Origin: Puffinus mauretanicus | Lineage: Eukaryota > Chordata > Aves > Procellariiformes > Procellariidae | Length of the DNA stretch: 64,000 bases | NCBI GenBank assembly: GCA_023333565.1 | Contig: JAJKFH010001839.1 | Span: 78,233-142,232, forward strand | Direction of reading: 5' to 3' | Shown here: piece by piece, positions 26,776 through 39,689 of the stretch | How the letters are laid out: each line of letters starts with the position of its first letter | Position numbering within the stretch: the stretch's first letter is position 1 | Program-made: the position numbers and the translations under genes | The notes under the pieces: model-generated | Told to the model about the DNA's origin: nothing | Database searches by the model: none | Seen by the model: the letters and a program-made list of their open reading frames with translations, nothing else

Positions 26776-29700
26776 CTTGAAGGAAGCAGGTTGCAGTCAA
26801 ACTGCAGAAAAGTAGGTTACAGTGATGAAGGTTCTCCAGCGATTTTATAAAATTTCAGCTGAAATAAATAAATATGGGAACTGTCAGTCTGAGAATCCCA
26901 GTTTATTCGACCTGTCAGTGTGGAGAACAAACGAGAGAGAGAAAGACCTCTCTGAGAAATGAAGAAGTTAGACCATAAATGGCAAAACCTTCCCCCAACT
27001 TGCAACTTAAAATGAATGTCATTCCCTGCAAAATATGTATGTAGCATGTACCAGTCATGAAAAAAGAGTAGGAAGGCAGCTAATTAAAGTTGCTGGGATA
27101 CCTTTTGTCTAAATCACTGTCAACATTAAACATTGACAATTTTAAATTAGGAGAAGTAAAAAAATCATTAAATTAAACAAAGTTATTAAGCTGCATATCT
27201 GGTCATATGTGTTCAAAACCTCAGTTTTATCCCGGAACCACTGAAACTGATGAATCAAGTTCAGCATGAAAGCTATAATACTTCTTTGATTACTTCTAAA
27301 AGAGTTGATCAGAACGAGAAGACTGTGATTTTTATTAGTTACGTGATGTTCTACAGATAATTGACTAACTGAACGTCTATCATTATTCCATCAACCATTA
27401 GTGACAAACAGGTAAAACCAGTTTAAAATAGTTCCCAACTGCACACAACTATGTCAGAATTAGGGGTTTTATGCACACTCATGAAGTTACTTACGTCCTT
27501 TCTCTCCAAAACAGAAATGCTGGGAAGTTGGCAAAACCTAGAATAAAGAATTTTCCCTTCTCATTGTACACAGTTAATTTCATTTGGGCAGAGATGTTAA
27601 CTACTTATCTGCCTAAAAATTATTAAACCTTATTCCCCAGCAAGTTTTTGGCTGATATGCACTACTTCATTAATGCAGCTGTAAGCTCAGTTTAATGGAT
27701 CCTTTAAACATTCAATGTATACAGACACTTTATACTGTGAAAATAATGCAAACTGGCAAAATATACCAGTTTTTCTGCACTGCTATTGACTTTAACAAAG
27801 ATCTGCTGATTTTTGAACATTTGGTAACTCTGCCCATGTTTACAGAAACATACTGCGAGGAACCCAGACCATGAAGATCCTACCTTAAAGAAAGTAAAAC
27901 CTTGACAAGAAAATATCCTTATTATTATGTATTATTGAAAGCTAGAAATAATCAAACTTCTTTCCCATTACATTGTGTTTCTCTGTTTTTATTTTTTATT
28001 TGATTTCAAACACTATTGACAATGAATGCAAGAAATAACAGTGCTCAGTTTATTTAACTTCATCTTCCTTTTACAATTATGTTTCCATTAGTAGTGGCTC
28101 TTCTGTTTGCTGCCACAGGCAAGCTATTTATTTTTACAGTACTTGTGCATTTCATTATTTTCTGTGAAATTAAAACTAAGGACATGAACTCTGGATGCTC
28201 TGATTCACCCACAGAATTATTTTCTTGACTCTTTTGCTGCCAATTGTTTTGTAACATTTATTATTCTTTTTTTTATTATTTTTATTATTTTCCTGCCTAC
28301 TACATGTGTCGTCCTGTGTAGTCCTACTTAAACAAGTAAACAAACAAATGTCAAAAGTATTTTCTTCTATTTCTTCTCCTGGACCTCTTCTACAATCTCA
28401 GAATTGCTTCTTTCCTGTATAACTAACTTGCATAAGTGAAAAGTCACAGAAATGGGCAAACTGTGCCAGTAGCTAGATTTCCAATCAAATCAGCTGAAAG
28501 CTGCTGAGTTCATCCCCAAAAACCTGATGACTCAGAAATGAAGCCTTTACTTCAAACAATGTTCTTCAAGAAGCTTTTCCATATTAAATCCTGAAAGAAT
28601 TTAATTTAAGATGTCTCACACTCTTAACTGCTTGAAAAGAGCCTTATAGGGCATTTTTCTACTGCTTGAAAAGAAGAGATATTTTGAGCTTTTCAGTAGA
28701 ACAGGGGCTGTGAAGAGATTTGTTTCCCTCACACACTGCATAAAGACACACTCAGAAATTTTAGTTCCTGAGTTTGTCATACTTCAGATTTTTAAATCCA
28801 ATAAAGCCAATAAAGATAATGCTACAAGTGTTTCTTGGTTTATATTGCCAGTGATACCTACTTTGGGTTTTGGAATAATAAGGAATAGGAAGCATCTGGA
28901 CTTCTTTAGATCATGAGTGCACAATTACTCAAAATTTCAAAATAAAGAATAACAGCACAGGGTGGGAAGCATAATCTCTAATCTGAATGTTTTCCTTAAA
29001 GAAGATGATATTATTAAGGGCTAATTATGGCACATCTGTTCATATTGTATAGTAATAGTCTCAATAAGAAGTCAGAAGAAAATTACAAAAGTTGTAGCTG
29101 AATTACATACTACCTGTTCTGAGTGAGATGGCAGAATCTAGACCCTATATTTTTAACATATTTATCTCACTAAGTGGTAACATTTATCCAGCTACCTTGT
29201 TTATTAGCTAAACTAAGGGGAATACATACATTCAGCTGTGACCTATTCCAGCCATTTTAACCTGAGATTTATAGCTTGGACACACCAATTATTCTGTTTT
29301 GTTTTTTCCTCAATAGAAATTCTACCGTTTTATAAATTATTATAAATACTACTGAAAATTCATCTAAGCAGAACTATTTTATAATTCAAACACCCTGCAT
29401 GGCAGGTGTGATATTTAATAGATTTTGTTGGATTCTATCATAATGTTCTACAGTTTTCCCCTGAATCTGAAAAAGAATAAAAACACATTTTCACATTCCA
29501 AGAGACATTTTTTATTGTTGTTATAAATACCGTGTTGTCTTGGTATTAAGGAAATGGTGCCCAGCATCAAAACTCTTCAAAATGTTTGATTTCCTAAATA
29601 AATCAATGAATCTTTTCTATTTGTCACCACATAAATGTCATGCCAGGCCCTCTTTTCACTCACATAGCTCTAGCAACTAATGTACCTAACGTTTATTTTA

Positions 29701-30757
29701 TATTATAACCATGAAAAGTAAAAACTATATGAAACCCTCACACTGAGCCTTGTTTCCTGTAGGAAGAAATGTGATGTACAGCATGTGGAGTTAAAAGAAA
29801 TAAGCATATTCATGTCTACATTTCAGAAGTTTATTCAGAAGTTTCAGTTTATTAACATTACTTCACACTGAGAAAAAAGGCTAGTTAGCATGGGTAGGGA
29901 CAAATTAGAATGGAGATGGTTTCTAGCATACAAACTACTAGTTGCATTTTTAAAAAATAATTTAACTCAGTAGCATAGACAGAGAACATAAGCAATCAGT
30001 CCCAACCACAAAAACAACAAAAAAAAAAATTAAAAAGTAATCTGAACAGAGAGACTCCTGACCTAGTGTAATATGCAGAATGCATGTCACAATGTTTACC
30101 CTCAAATTTCAAGTCTTTAACTACCTTTTTGCTCACAATTTGCCCTTTGATGTCACAGATGCCTCCTGTCACATAGATTAACATAACAGCAAACAGAAGA
30201 AGAAGAAGGAGTGTGTTCAGTGAGGTCAAAGTGAAAAAGCAGGTCCCAAGATGTGTGCAAGCTAGGGAAGTATCAGTGAATGTCTTGATAGTGAAAATAC
30301 ATGAAAATATTGTTAAGCAGCTAAATTTGAGACTTTATTTTTGTGCATTGAAAACAAGGCAGGTTGCAAGTATAACCAAAGTTACCCCCTTCCCTGGATT
30401 TTAATAGCACTTAATTATACTTCGAGGACATCAAATAAGAGATAGGATTTTAAAAATGTCTTATTCTATTGCATAATAGACCACTTGGAGCCATTACAGT
30501 CTATATGAGGTCAATAATACCCATTCTGAAACTCAACAAATAAATATTTATAAATGATAAAGAAACATTGCTCCTTGGAGTCTATCAATAATTTATATTT
30601 TAGAAGGCCTTAAATACATGATAAACCATAATGGCTCCAACGGAACAGTCAACCGTCATAAACTTCTAGCAGGAATTATTTTTTTATTTCATGTAAACCT
30701 CCATTACAATTCTATAGCAGAGGAACTATACATTAAAATAGCTCTGTAAAAGTGATA
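26776..30757. other. AT-rich stretch without recognised genes
   Basis: No gene or clear repeat is seen. The - strand frame 29996-30229 begins with a Leu run from (CTT)n and looks like a signal peptide, but it opens with TTG and is not supported. Confidence 0.65.
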
Positions 30758-30762
30758 CTATA
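30758..30762. repeat. Target site duplication, left (CTATA)
   Basis: Identical to the five bases at 31363-31367. A 5-bp duplication fits ERVL-type integration. Confidence 0.85.
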
Positions 30763-30893
30763 TGTCATGGTTTAATCCCAGCCAGCAACTAAGCACCACA
30801 CAGCCGCTTGCTCACTTCCCCCCCCCCCAGTGGGATGGGGGAGAGAATCGGAAGGGTAAAAGTGAGAAAACTCGTGGGTTGAGATAAAGACAG

Positions 30894-30899
30894 TTTAAT
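30894..30899 (-). terminator. LTR polyadenylation signal ATTAAA
   Basis: On the - strand ATTAAA lies about 185 bases past the TATA box, followed by a T-rich segment. The placement fits the R/U5 boundary of an LTR. Confidence 0.55.
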
Positions 30900-31080
30900 A
30901 GGGAAAGCAAAAGCCGTGCACGCAAGCAAAGCAAAACAAGGAATTCATTCATTACTTCCCATCGGCAGGCAGGTGTTCAGCCATCTCCAGGAAAGCAGGG
31001 CTCCATCACGCCTAACAGTTACTTGGGAAGACAAACGCCATCACTCCAAACATCTCTCCCTTCCTTCTTCTTCCCCCAAC

Positions 31081-31103
31081 TTTATATGCCGAGCATGATG
31101 TCA
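31081..31103 (-). promoter_or_regulatory. LTR core promoter: CRE-like site and TATA box
   Basis: On the - strand TGACATCA (31096-31103) precedes CATATAAA (31081-31088) by a few bases. The CRE is one base away from the consensus TGACGTCA. The order and spacing match copy 2 at 48.4 kb. Activity is inferred from motifs only. Confidence 0.6.
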
Positions 31104-31362
31104 TATGGTATGGAATATCCCTTTGGTCAGCTGGGGTCAACTGTCCCAGCTGTGTCCCCTCCCAGCTTCTTGTTCACCCCCAGCCTACTCGCTGTTGGGG
31201 TGGGGTGAGAAGCAGAAAAGTCCTTGACTCTGTGTAAGCACTGCTCAGCAGTAACAAAAACATCCTTCTATGATTAACACTGTTTTCAGCCCAAATTCAA
31301 AACATAGCCTCATGCTGGTTACTATGAAGAAAATTAACTCTATCCCAGCCAAAACCAGCACA

Positions 31363-31367
31363 CTATA
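31363..31367. repeat. Target site duplication, right (CTATA)
   Basis: Exact partner of 30758-30762, defining the LTR boundaries to the base. Confidence 0.85.
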
Positions 31368-31769
31368 GATGTGCGTGGTTAAGACTAATACACTTTGTGT
31401 CTAGGGATAAGTTGCCGTTTGGGGTAAGGAACATGGGTTTCTACTTTTTATGCAGTATTATAAATGTACAAAGTGCTTAACAATTGCCTTTATTCCTAAT
31501 CATAATTATTGTTAGTTGCCTTGCAGCTGCATTGAAGAAGTCCCCAGTGCACTAAATACCATACAGAACGTAGAAAACCTTAATATACATGCAACAGTTG
31601 TGTTGTTTAAACTGCACAACATAAACCCTATGAGTTTCATGGCATGAAAACGTTAAATGGGCATAAAAATGCTTAGATCCATCTATCTTAATCCTCTAAG
31701 AAAATAATTATATATGGAAATTATACTCCTAACTGAAGTAGTTACACCTGTGCAAAGTCTGCTTGCGGA
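31368..31769. other. AT-rich stretch without recognised genes
   Basis: Nothing recognised between the LTR and the MIR-like relic. Confidence 0.6.
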
Positions 31770-31925
31770 CAAGGACAGAGAGGTGGTTCCCATGCTGCTT
31801 ACAATTTTGCCAGGTAAGACAAACATAAGGTAAATCCTAGAAAATGAGAGACTCATGAGGAGGTGAAATGACTTTCACATACTAACACAGCGGGTTAATA
31901 ATGACAGCAATGAATCATTAATAAC
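31770..31925 (+). mobile_element. MIR-like SINE relic
   Basis: 'CTGCTTACAATTTTGCCAGG', 'AAGACAAACATAAGG' and 'GAGGTGAAATGACTTTCACATACTAACACAGC' (in parts) resemble the amniote MIR-type pattern 'GCTTACAATCTAA ... GAGGTGAAGTGACTTGCCCAAGGTCACACAGC'. It is highly decayed, and the identification is from memory of that consensus. Confidence 0.45.
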
Positions 31926-34900
31926 CAGGGAAAATACGTGAAATCCTTACTGCCATGTATGCACGATCCCACTCTTACACTGTTCACTTAACATGGAGTC
32001 AATTAACGAGTTTCAGCCTTTAACTCTGCATTTTCCTTCTGTGTCTATATTATCAATTTAAGCTGACTTGGCGAACATGTTGCTGTGATAATTCCTCTGC
32101 GACTCTATCCAGTGTCACTAGAGAATAATTCAGGTAAAGAGACCTCCTCATGAAGTAGATCAGGGCATCAACAGCACTGAATCATAACCAGAGGGAAAAA
32201 AGAAAATTTTTATTATCGGGCACTGCCTGTAGTTCATGCCTGCTTCTTTCTCTCTAGAAAGCTTCTAGTAGAATGAGACCTCTCAAGATCTCTTTATATG
32301 ACAGATGCAGTTGCTATTACATTTTATTTAATTAAAAAAAAAAATTCAAAAATATTAAAGTAAGATCTAAACTATTGGGTATACTGTTTGGAAAAGGATG
32401 TTTAACTAAATTCTCCTGATTTACTCCAGTAGCAGTCTGGGATTTTGCTGGCTTTGGGAAGATCTTCAATATTTCAACCAGTATTAACAAGAGCAAGTTT
32501 TAGCTTAGGTAATCCCATAATGAAGGGAAGGCATACACACACACTGAAGCAAAACTCAACATGCTTGCTTAAAGGAGGGATGAAATCCTTGCTCACAGTG
32601 CTCAGCAGCTCAGCAAATAGGTGAAGGAGCAATTTACATGAAGCCGTTCTCCTCACTTTGAACTTCTCCCAGGCCCTTATTCTGCATCAGCCAGTGTGCC
32701 TGCAGGAGGAAGCACCAGAGGAATCAGCTAAACAGTGTGGCAAAATGAAACACGTGAAATTGTTTTCCTACTAAAGAGGTGATTTGGTAGCCAGCCCTTA
32801 CCTGCCTGCAGCTTCGATTTACGAAGAGCAGAAGAAAAGGAACAGAATAGTGGGGGTGCTACTGTGTTTGCACCCTCCAAGTGCAAAAATCACAAGATTA
32901 GGAAGAGATGACTGGGAACTCCTGCAGTCCTTGGAGTCTTACTCCAGGCCACAGCACTTCATCTGCATGATAATAAGACACATGCAAGTACCTTCAGTCA
33001 GTGTAGATTGAGAACAGGACCGCTGGCAGGACAGCCCCCACTTTACTCTCTTTCACTAGTTTTTAGAGTAGGAAGAAAGTTCATTGCCTTAATATTTGCT
33101 GGTTTTAAGATGTGTCTGTTGACTTTAATTAACCTTCCCTTAGGCTCACAAACATAACAAACACTACTCCTAAAAGCAAATAAAATTGACTGTGTTCCAT
33201 GGGATTTTCAAGGCATTTCTAGCTCCTAAAGATACAAATAAAGGGTTTAGTAGGTGGCTTTTAAAGAGATATGTGCTATTACAATGTATCACTAATATTT
33301 CTTTGATCTGGCTAGCCAATTGTTCAACATCATTAAGGTCCATGCCATAAGCATGCTATAAAATTATAAAATTAATTAAGCTGGCACGAGTTTTGCAGAA
33401 CAATTATATCATATTTCCCTTGATCTTTATGTGCTGTTTACACAGTTACAACCTTCAAGCTGAACACTTTGAACTTGAGAAAGTAATTTCCACTAGATAT
33501 ATGAAAACTTAACTGGTGGTACAATTTGCCAGCCTAGAAATAGTACAATGTAGCTGATCACAGAATTTTTCCAACAGTCCAACTCCTGTAGAATAAGGTT
33601 TCTGGTTTTGAAAGTAATTCAGAAAAGAAGTAAAATGAATAAAGTATAGGGATATGAGTCCTTTCTGAAAACCAAGTCTGCACATAGACAGCCTTAACAC
33701 CTTCTCTAACAAAATGAAAAGTTGATAAGATAAAGTTGCACTGCCATTATATTGCACTGCCATGTTCTTAAGCTCAGTCTTTGCTGAAATGTTACTACCA
33801 TTCAGCAGTGAAACTGTAGTTATTATACAGTATTCATCTATAATGTTTTTTTCCACATAGCTTTAGCAGAGAAATCTTGCATAAAAATTATTCTAAATTA
33901 CAGTTTATGCCATTCAGCAACGTAAATGTAATGAGAAATAAAGTCCATCAGAGCCATTTAGTTTTTCTACAGATTGCTGCAACAAAATAATCCTTGTGCT
34001 ATCAAGTGGAGTGTAAATGGGACTACTTTGAATCATATGGGACTCAAATGGGACTACTAGTTGAATCGTAACTAACACTGATTTCCTATGTTTTGAACAA
34101 ATATGTGGAGTTATTCCAGTAGTATAGCCAGAAGCAAACAAAGGAAAAGGAAATTTACTTAATATTTGGGCAGTCTTTAATGGTTCTACAAAGGAAATTG
34201 GATAATTGTACCAAACTTTTTTGTTTGCCACTGCACATCTGTATTATACATGAGAATTCTTTTAAGATAAAATAATCAAATAAGACCATAGGTTTTGCTC
34301 AATATAACATGATGAAGCAAAATTTCAAATATCACTAACATTCTAGCTGTACACACCATTCTTACTTCTCAGAGAAGTTAAACTTGAGTGCTCATGATGC
34401 AACATTTTTCACTGACAGATCTAGATAGCCTGTAGGTTTTCTTAAGCTGTAGTTCAATTGATAACTCTTCTGAGTTTTTTTGCTTCTCATTTACTAGTTC
34501 TCCTGCAGCAGCTGCCAATATACTAATAAAGTAGCTCTACTGACTCTGAACAACTGTGAATATCAGTGTAAAATATCGTTGCTCCACCCCATCTTTTATT
34601 TATCTGCTCTCAGAATTGTTTGAGCATAAAGGCAGAATAGTCTCTGAAGATCCCTCCTGTTTTTCTATTTCAGAGGTCAGGGCTAGCACGCTGGATGCTT
34701 CTCGTTTATTGCCAAAAAGCTGCATGAAGTACTTATTCTGTCTCAGTCTTTAGTGCTTCTACCTGGACAACATTCCAATTCAAGGTACCGTTAATCTGAA
34801 TTACTGCTCTTTGTGCTTCAGTTTCAGGACAGCACAAAACAGAGAGCTTTATGTAAAACTCCCAGACTCCTTGACTAGGATTATCTGATAATCTTCCCCT

Positions 34901-35494
34901 ATCTATAAGTTTGACCTCTGTGATTGGTCCGCTATAGCTAATGGAGCTGACTTGCAAAAATCACATGCTCTTTTTATGTCTTATGGATGAGTTTGGCCTG
35001 TGCAGGATTGTTCCCCACATCCTAGGATTCTTTAGTGAGCTATTCTTTAAGTGGTTCTTTTTCATATTTTTCTAATAAACTTATTGAGATCATATTTTGA
35101 AGTGTGTAAAGGCTTGCTCCTGAGGTGTGCACTCAGAGAGCAGTACTGAAAAGGTTAACATTCCCAGTTAAAGCAATTAAATGTTTTATTTATATTTTGG
35201 GGATTAAGCAAGCAATTCAGGCATTGTAGCAAATCAAGCTGACAAGTCCTATTCACATAAATGACAATGTGCAGACAAAAATTAGATTAATTTCCAAAAT
35301 AACAATAATTCCTTTACCCAGAATGCCATATTTATGGAAAGTGTTCAGAACATTGCTTCCAATTATTTCCAACTTTGCAACAAATTATTACAGAGCAACC
35401 TTTTCTTTATAAAATTACCCTATTTTGATGACTCATTACACCTTTTCATTCTTTGTATAAATGGACCTTCTTCATTATGTGGACACGGAAGGGA
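31926..35494. other. Stretch without recognised genes
   Basis: 32640-33060 is GC-richer, with a 75-codon + frame lacking motifs. Small local repeats of ATGGGACT occur at 34017-34055. The - strand frames 33509-34231 are motif-free. Confidence 0.6.
34013..34066. repeat. Local direct repeat of AAATGGGACTACT
   Basis: AAATGGGACTACT occurs at about 34015-34027 and 34046-34058, with a third partial ATGGGACTC between them. Each outer copy is followed by TTGAATC within a few bases. It is a short ancient duplication. Confidence 0.7.
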
Positions 35495-35514
35495 TTTTGT
35501 TTTGCAAAACAAAA
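35495..35514. repeat. Perfect 20-bp palindrome
   Basis: TTTTGTTTTG (35495-35504) is followed immediately by its exact reverse complement CAAAACAAAA (35505-35514). Low complexity lessens its significance. Confidence 0.85.
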
Positions 35515-38500
35515 ACAAGACAGAGGGGAAAGAAATAGTTTTCCTGTGAATATAGCCACACATTTATGAAAACTTTGCTAAATTAATGTAGCTGCAGGGT
35601 TCATAATAACCTATGTGCACTTATGTCTTGCCAGATGATGCATAGGTTATTTCCCTGGAATTAAGCAGTCATGCGTATTTACCTCACAGTAATCTTGACA
35701 GACACATATGCATATATACAAATACACTTACAATCATGCATGAAAAAGTCTGAGAATTAATTAATCTAGGGTTTTTCAATAGAAGAAGAAGAAATTAAAG
35801 AAAATGGTCGTATGATATAGCAGGTAAAAGTGGTCAACATAGCAATAGTTAGGAAATGGCAGGGCAAGGTCCAACTGTTTCCTTATAAACAGCTTTTTGG
35901 TTGTTGATCTTTTATTCAGTTTTAAATCACGGAATTTGGGGGTTGTTAGATTGTTCGTACTCAGTTGTCAGTTGATGGTGGTCACACTAAAAAGTATGAG
36001 AGTCAGCTTTGTATCACTGATATCTAGCTGCTGCAAAGTTACATTACCTTTGCTTTTAGATCTGGCCCCTCCTGTCCAAAGCCTTTTAAACATTAGGTTA
36101 TTACAATGCATAATTTATGGCTACAGATTAAAGTTAGTCATGCATAGAAGACAAAAGACCAAGCAGGGTGCTTGTCTAGGGGGATCTATGCTGAATATTC
36201 ATAGTTGCTGGTCACTGTCTCTCTAGTCCTAAGTCAGAGACCTGATTTTCTAAGAGCTTCTCTGTCCCCTACCAGGATACATGCTGCCGGTAGGATACGC
36301 TTTGTAAGTACTCCTGGATCTCTGTGACTTGGTTTTATTCAGGAACAGTCCAGGAACACAGCCAAAGCCATTTGTATATAGAGATTTTTCAGAGAGAGGT
36401 AACGTTTTTTTTTAGAAGACAACTGTTAGTGAAAATACTGGGTTTTATGTTATTCACTGGCTGGCTAACCTGATTTGATTTGTTCATGCTGAATATTTGG
36501 GGTTTTTTAATCCTGCTGGATGTAGAACGCCATTGAAAGATTAAGTAGGAAAGCCTAGAGCTTTGTGTACAGCATTTTTTTTTCATGACGTAAATCTAAC
36601 TAAATAAAGAACAAAACCTGGAATGAATAGCGGGAGCACCATTTGCCTTTGTCATCTTCCTGCAGTCTATGCTTTTTTCTTTACTTGCACTCATATAAAT
36701 TCTCACCGAACTTGATATGCTTAGCTAAAAGAAAGAAAAACCCTCCCCATAAACCATCACATGGAAACAATGTTCAGATGCTGGTCTAAATGCTGGACTG
36801 TGCTTTGCCCTATATGTAAATGTTCTTCCTCAAAAACAATGCTAGAAAACTTTTCTTTTTCCTATTTATTTTAACAAATAGTAATCTTCTTTTTCCCTAT
36901 AACAATTACTGGAGTAGTAATTATCCACTCACTTAATGTGCTGCACATCTTGGACTTCTCAGCCAACTTTCCTTTGTTGGCCATCCTCTCAGAATAAGAT
37001 ACCCTAAGTGAACAGTGTTATTTACCCCTCCCTCTACATCCTCCCTCCAGAGACCTCTATGCCCTCTATGTCTCTTTGAACCCAGGTATATTTAGAATAT
37101 CTTTGATGTTCCTATGTGAAAACACTTTCATTTTAGTCAACCTTGTCATATTGTGCGGAGAGCTTTTTGTGTTCCTACTGCTTTCCAGGAACACAGACCC
37201 TTCCCTAAACAATTCATAAAATAGGGCATCATCCTACATTCTCTATCATAACAGTTCTTTATCATATAAATGTGAACATAGTGAGACTGTATAAGCAAGG
37301 AAAAGAAAGACTGTACTGGGAAGTCCTCAATATAATTTCTGAAATGCCTGATCATATGCCATAGGAAAATTATGTCCTACATCCCCATAAACCAACTCTG
37401 TAAACCAAAGGGCAAAAGAAGACCATGCAGCTGATAATGGTTAAAAAAAGCACCTTGCAAAAATGGCAACTGCAGTTGTTGAGGTACATTACTAAAAGTG
37501 ACAGATTTTGGACCTGCTCTTTTTTCAAGTCCCCTGTGAGTCACATTATCATCATTTCTTCATCTGTAGGGGACAAACTCTGTCCCTTCTGTGAATTATG
37601 TCAGCAATCTTCCATCAGACACATGCAATATTGCTAGGTGACACCTTGCAGCAGGTGTTCACTTCTTCCATATGGTGCTTCACACATTTACTTGAACTAT
37701 CATATCTGAAGCATATTGAATTTGTTCAGCCTACAGAAGTTGTCAAGTTAGATGAACGACATTCTTTTAAGTATGTACATTCATCTTGGCTTGACAAGTG
37801 TCCATTTGACACTGAATGGAAATTCTTTTCCTGAGAAGGCTCCAGAATACCATATTATTTGTCACTGTAATTGTTGTGCTGGCAGAACTTTGCAAGAAAT
37901 GTTTGTGGCACAACATCCCACTGGCAAATTACTTTTATCTTGATGTGTCAAATTATAAAGTATCTGGATTTCCTGTTCTGAATTGGATAAGTGAGCACAT
38001 TTGATAAACAATAGACAAGTCCTTACCTCCTTTTAAACTTCCATTTCATAAATGAGACTATTTGGTCTATGCTACTGGCTGCTTCAATAGAGTATCTATG
38101 TCATTTACAATGGCCTCTCCTGGAAAGTTGAAATTTTTTTTTTTTTTAAACATCTTTTTTTTTTCTAGAACACATCCTATTGACAGGCTATGTAATTATT
38201 CTCTATTCACTTGTTCAGCACAATGCTACCTACAGCAATGAATCTTTAACTGCTCTTGTATTTACTGAAAGGATCCAGTCACTTACTATGTGTGTGTAAC
38301 ATTTGGCATCCTGATTTAATTAGAGCTGCAAAGTTCTAGACAGTTTAGCAAGAATACTTATTGACTTGGACAAACCTGGGAAGGATGACACAGTCCCTGT
38401 GAAGTGGGATTCAAAATCAGCAGGCTACAGTGTCATTTGTAATCTGACAAAAATTATGCTCTGTGAAAGCAAGACACCTTTTTTTTCAGCCCACTATATC

Positions 38501-39344
38501 ATGATAGCAAAAATAAGCCGACAAAAAATCTTGGTCAATCTATGTTAGGATGATACATATGAAAAGGCTGGTAAATACGTAGTAGCAAAGGCGTCAATCC
38601 CCCATCTATATAGTGTTAAACATCCTCTAGCCTACTTCCTAGTATTTTTCTGCACTGAACGGATTCTTGGCTGTAGCCCCAAAATTATTGAAGCAAACAT
38701 GTCTCTTCTACAAAATCTCTTCCAGAATTATGTTTTTCTATAACAGAATTCACTCTAACAAGCTGGTGCCGCTTGGTACTTACTGCTGTATCTTTGGGAT
38801 TTTATCTTGTTACTTGCTGTAGTACTGTATATCACAAGCTGAAGTGAAAATATCCACAAAAATAATATTTTGTTTATCAAAACTAAAACTGGAGAGAGAA
38901 GGATTCAGCCTTTTAGGTCATGAAAAACTGGGGGTTATAATCTGTGTAATTGATTAGATTTAGGGCAATTGCTCATAAAGCATGTTAGCCCTGGTTTCAT
39001 TGGCTAGTGCCATGTAGGTTATGGCCTTGTGAACAGATATTTTTTCTTGCATTTACTTTGATTTCATTCAAAATCAGGTTCATAAACAAGGCAATCCTGC
39101 AGTCACTGGAGGTTTCACATAAAGTGAAACTGCTATCCAAAGAATTAATGTTCAATTTTTTCAGGCAATTCTGGCCTGCCTGAAGAGGCTGGTGGTTGTG
39201 TGAACGGCTGTGGGCATTTTCTGCCTGTCTTGTCCCACTAGTGAGGTTAAAAGCAGTACATGAGAAGATGTTTGAAGAATCCATATACATTACATTTGTA
39301 TATTCTGATCCTAGTAAACTGTCTAGAAGATAGTAATGTTTATG
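35515..39344. other. AT-rich stretch without recognised genes
   Basis: T-rich tracts occur at about 38133-38165. A 6-bp-arm hairpin (GCCAAC/GTTGGC) lies at 36962-36981. Overlapping short + frames at 37425-38004 have no motif. Confidence 0.65.
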
Positions 39345-39590
39345 TCGGGTTAGATTATAAGTCCACCTAGCTCAATATCCTGTCCCTTGTGCTGAACAGC
39401 AATAAATAGTTTTCACTTCATCATAATGTCACTCAGCCACACAGTATCATTTGAGACCTTTCTGCAAGACCTTGCCATCTGTTTTAGCTGAACTCCAAAT
39501 AACTCAATATTGTTACAAGCTTTGTCATATGACTGTTCTTCCCTTCACTGATCGCTTGTGAATTTGCTTATCTGTCCTAGCACAGAAGCT
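39345..39590 (-). mobile_element. Old CR1-family 3' end
   Basis: 'GGGTTAGATTATAAGTCCACCTAGCTCAATATCCTGTC' (in parts) resembles the 'GGTCAGACCAAAGGTCCATCTAGCCCAGTATCCTGTC' segment at the 3' end of old amniote CR1 elements, read in reverse. 'TGTGAATTTGCTTATCTGTCC' at the far end fits the next conserved segment. The next CR1 begins immediately after it, so a younger element may have landed in or beside an older one. Confidence 0.5.
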
Positions 39591-39689
39591 TTTCACAGAA
39601 TCACAGAGTGGTTGAGGTTGGAAGGGACCTCTGGAGGTCACCTTGTCCAATGCCCCTGCTCAAGCAGGGCCACCTAGAGCCAGGGTGGA

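Larger units (their letters stand above)
30763..31362 (-). mobile_element. Solo LTR, ERVL-type (TguLTR5-like), copy 1
   Basis: A 600-bp element with TG...CA ends, flanked by a perfect 5-bp target duplication CTATA (30758-30762 and 31363-31367). Transcription sense is the - strand, judged from a TATA box and CRE-like site at 31081-31103 and an ATTAAA poly(A) signal at 30894-30899. There is no internal proviral sequence on either side, so it is a solo LTR left by recombination. An 11-C run lies at 30818-30828. The sequence matches my memory of the neoavian TguLTR5 group; the exact subfamily is uncertain. Confidence 0.88.

Noticed and set aside
29996..30229. - strand frame resembling a signal peptide followed by a Cys-containing chain
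   Set aside because: It opens with TTG, no in-frame ATG precedes the hydrophobic run, the Leu run comes from (CTT)n, and no family is recognised.
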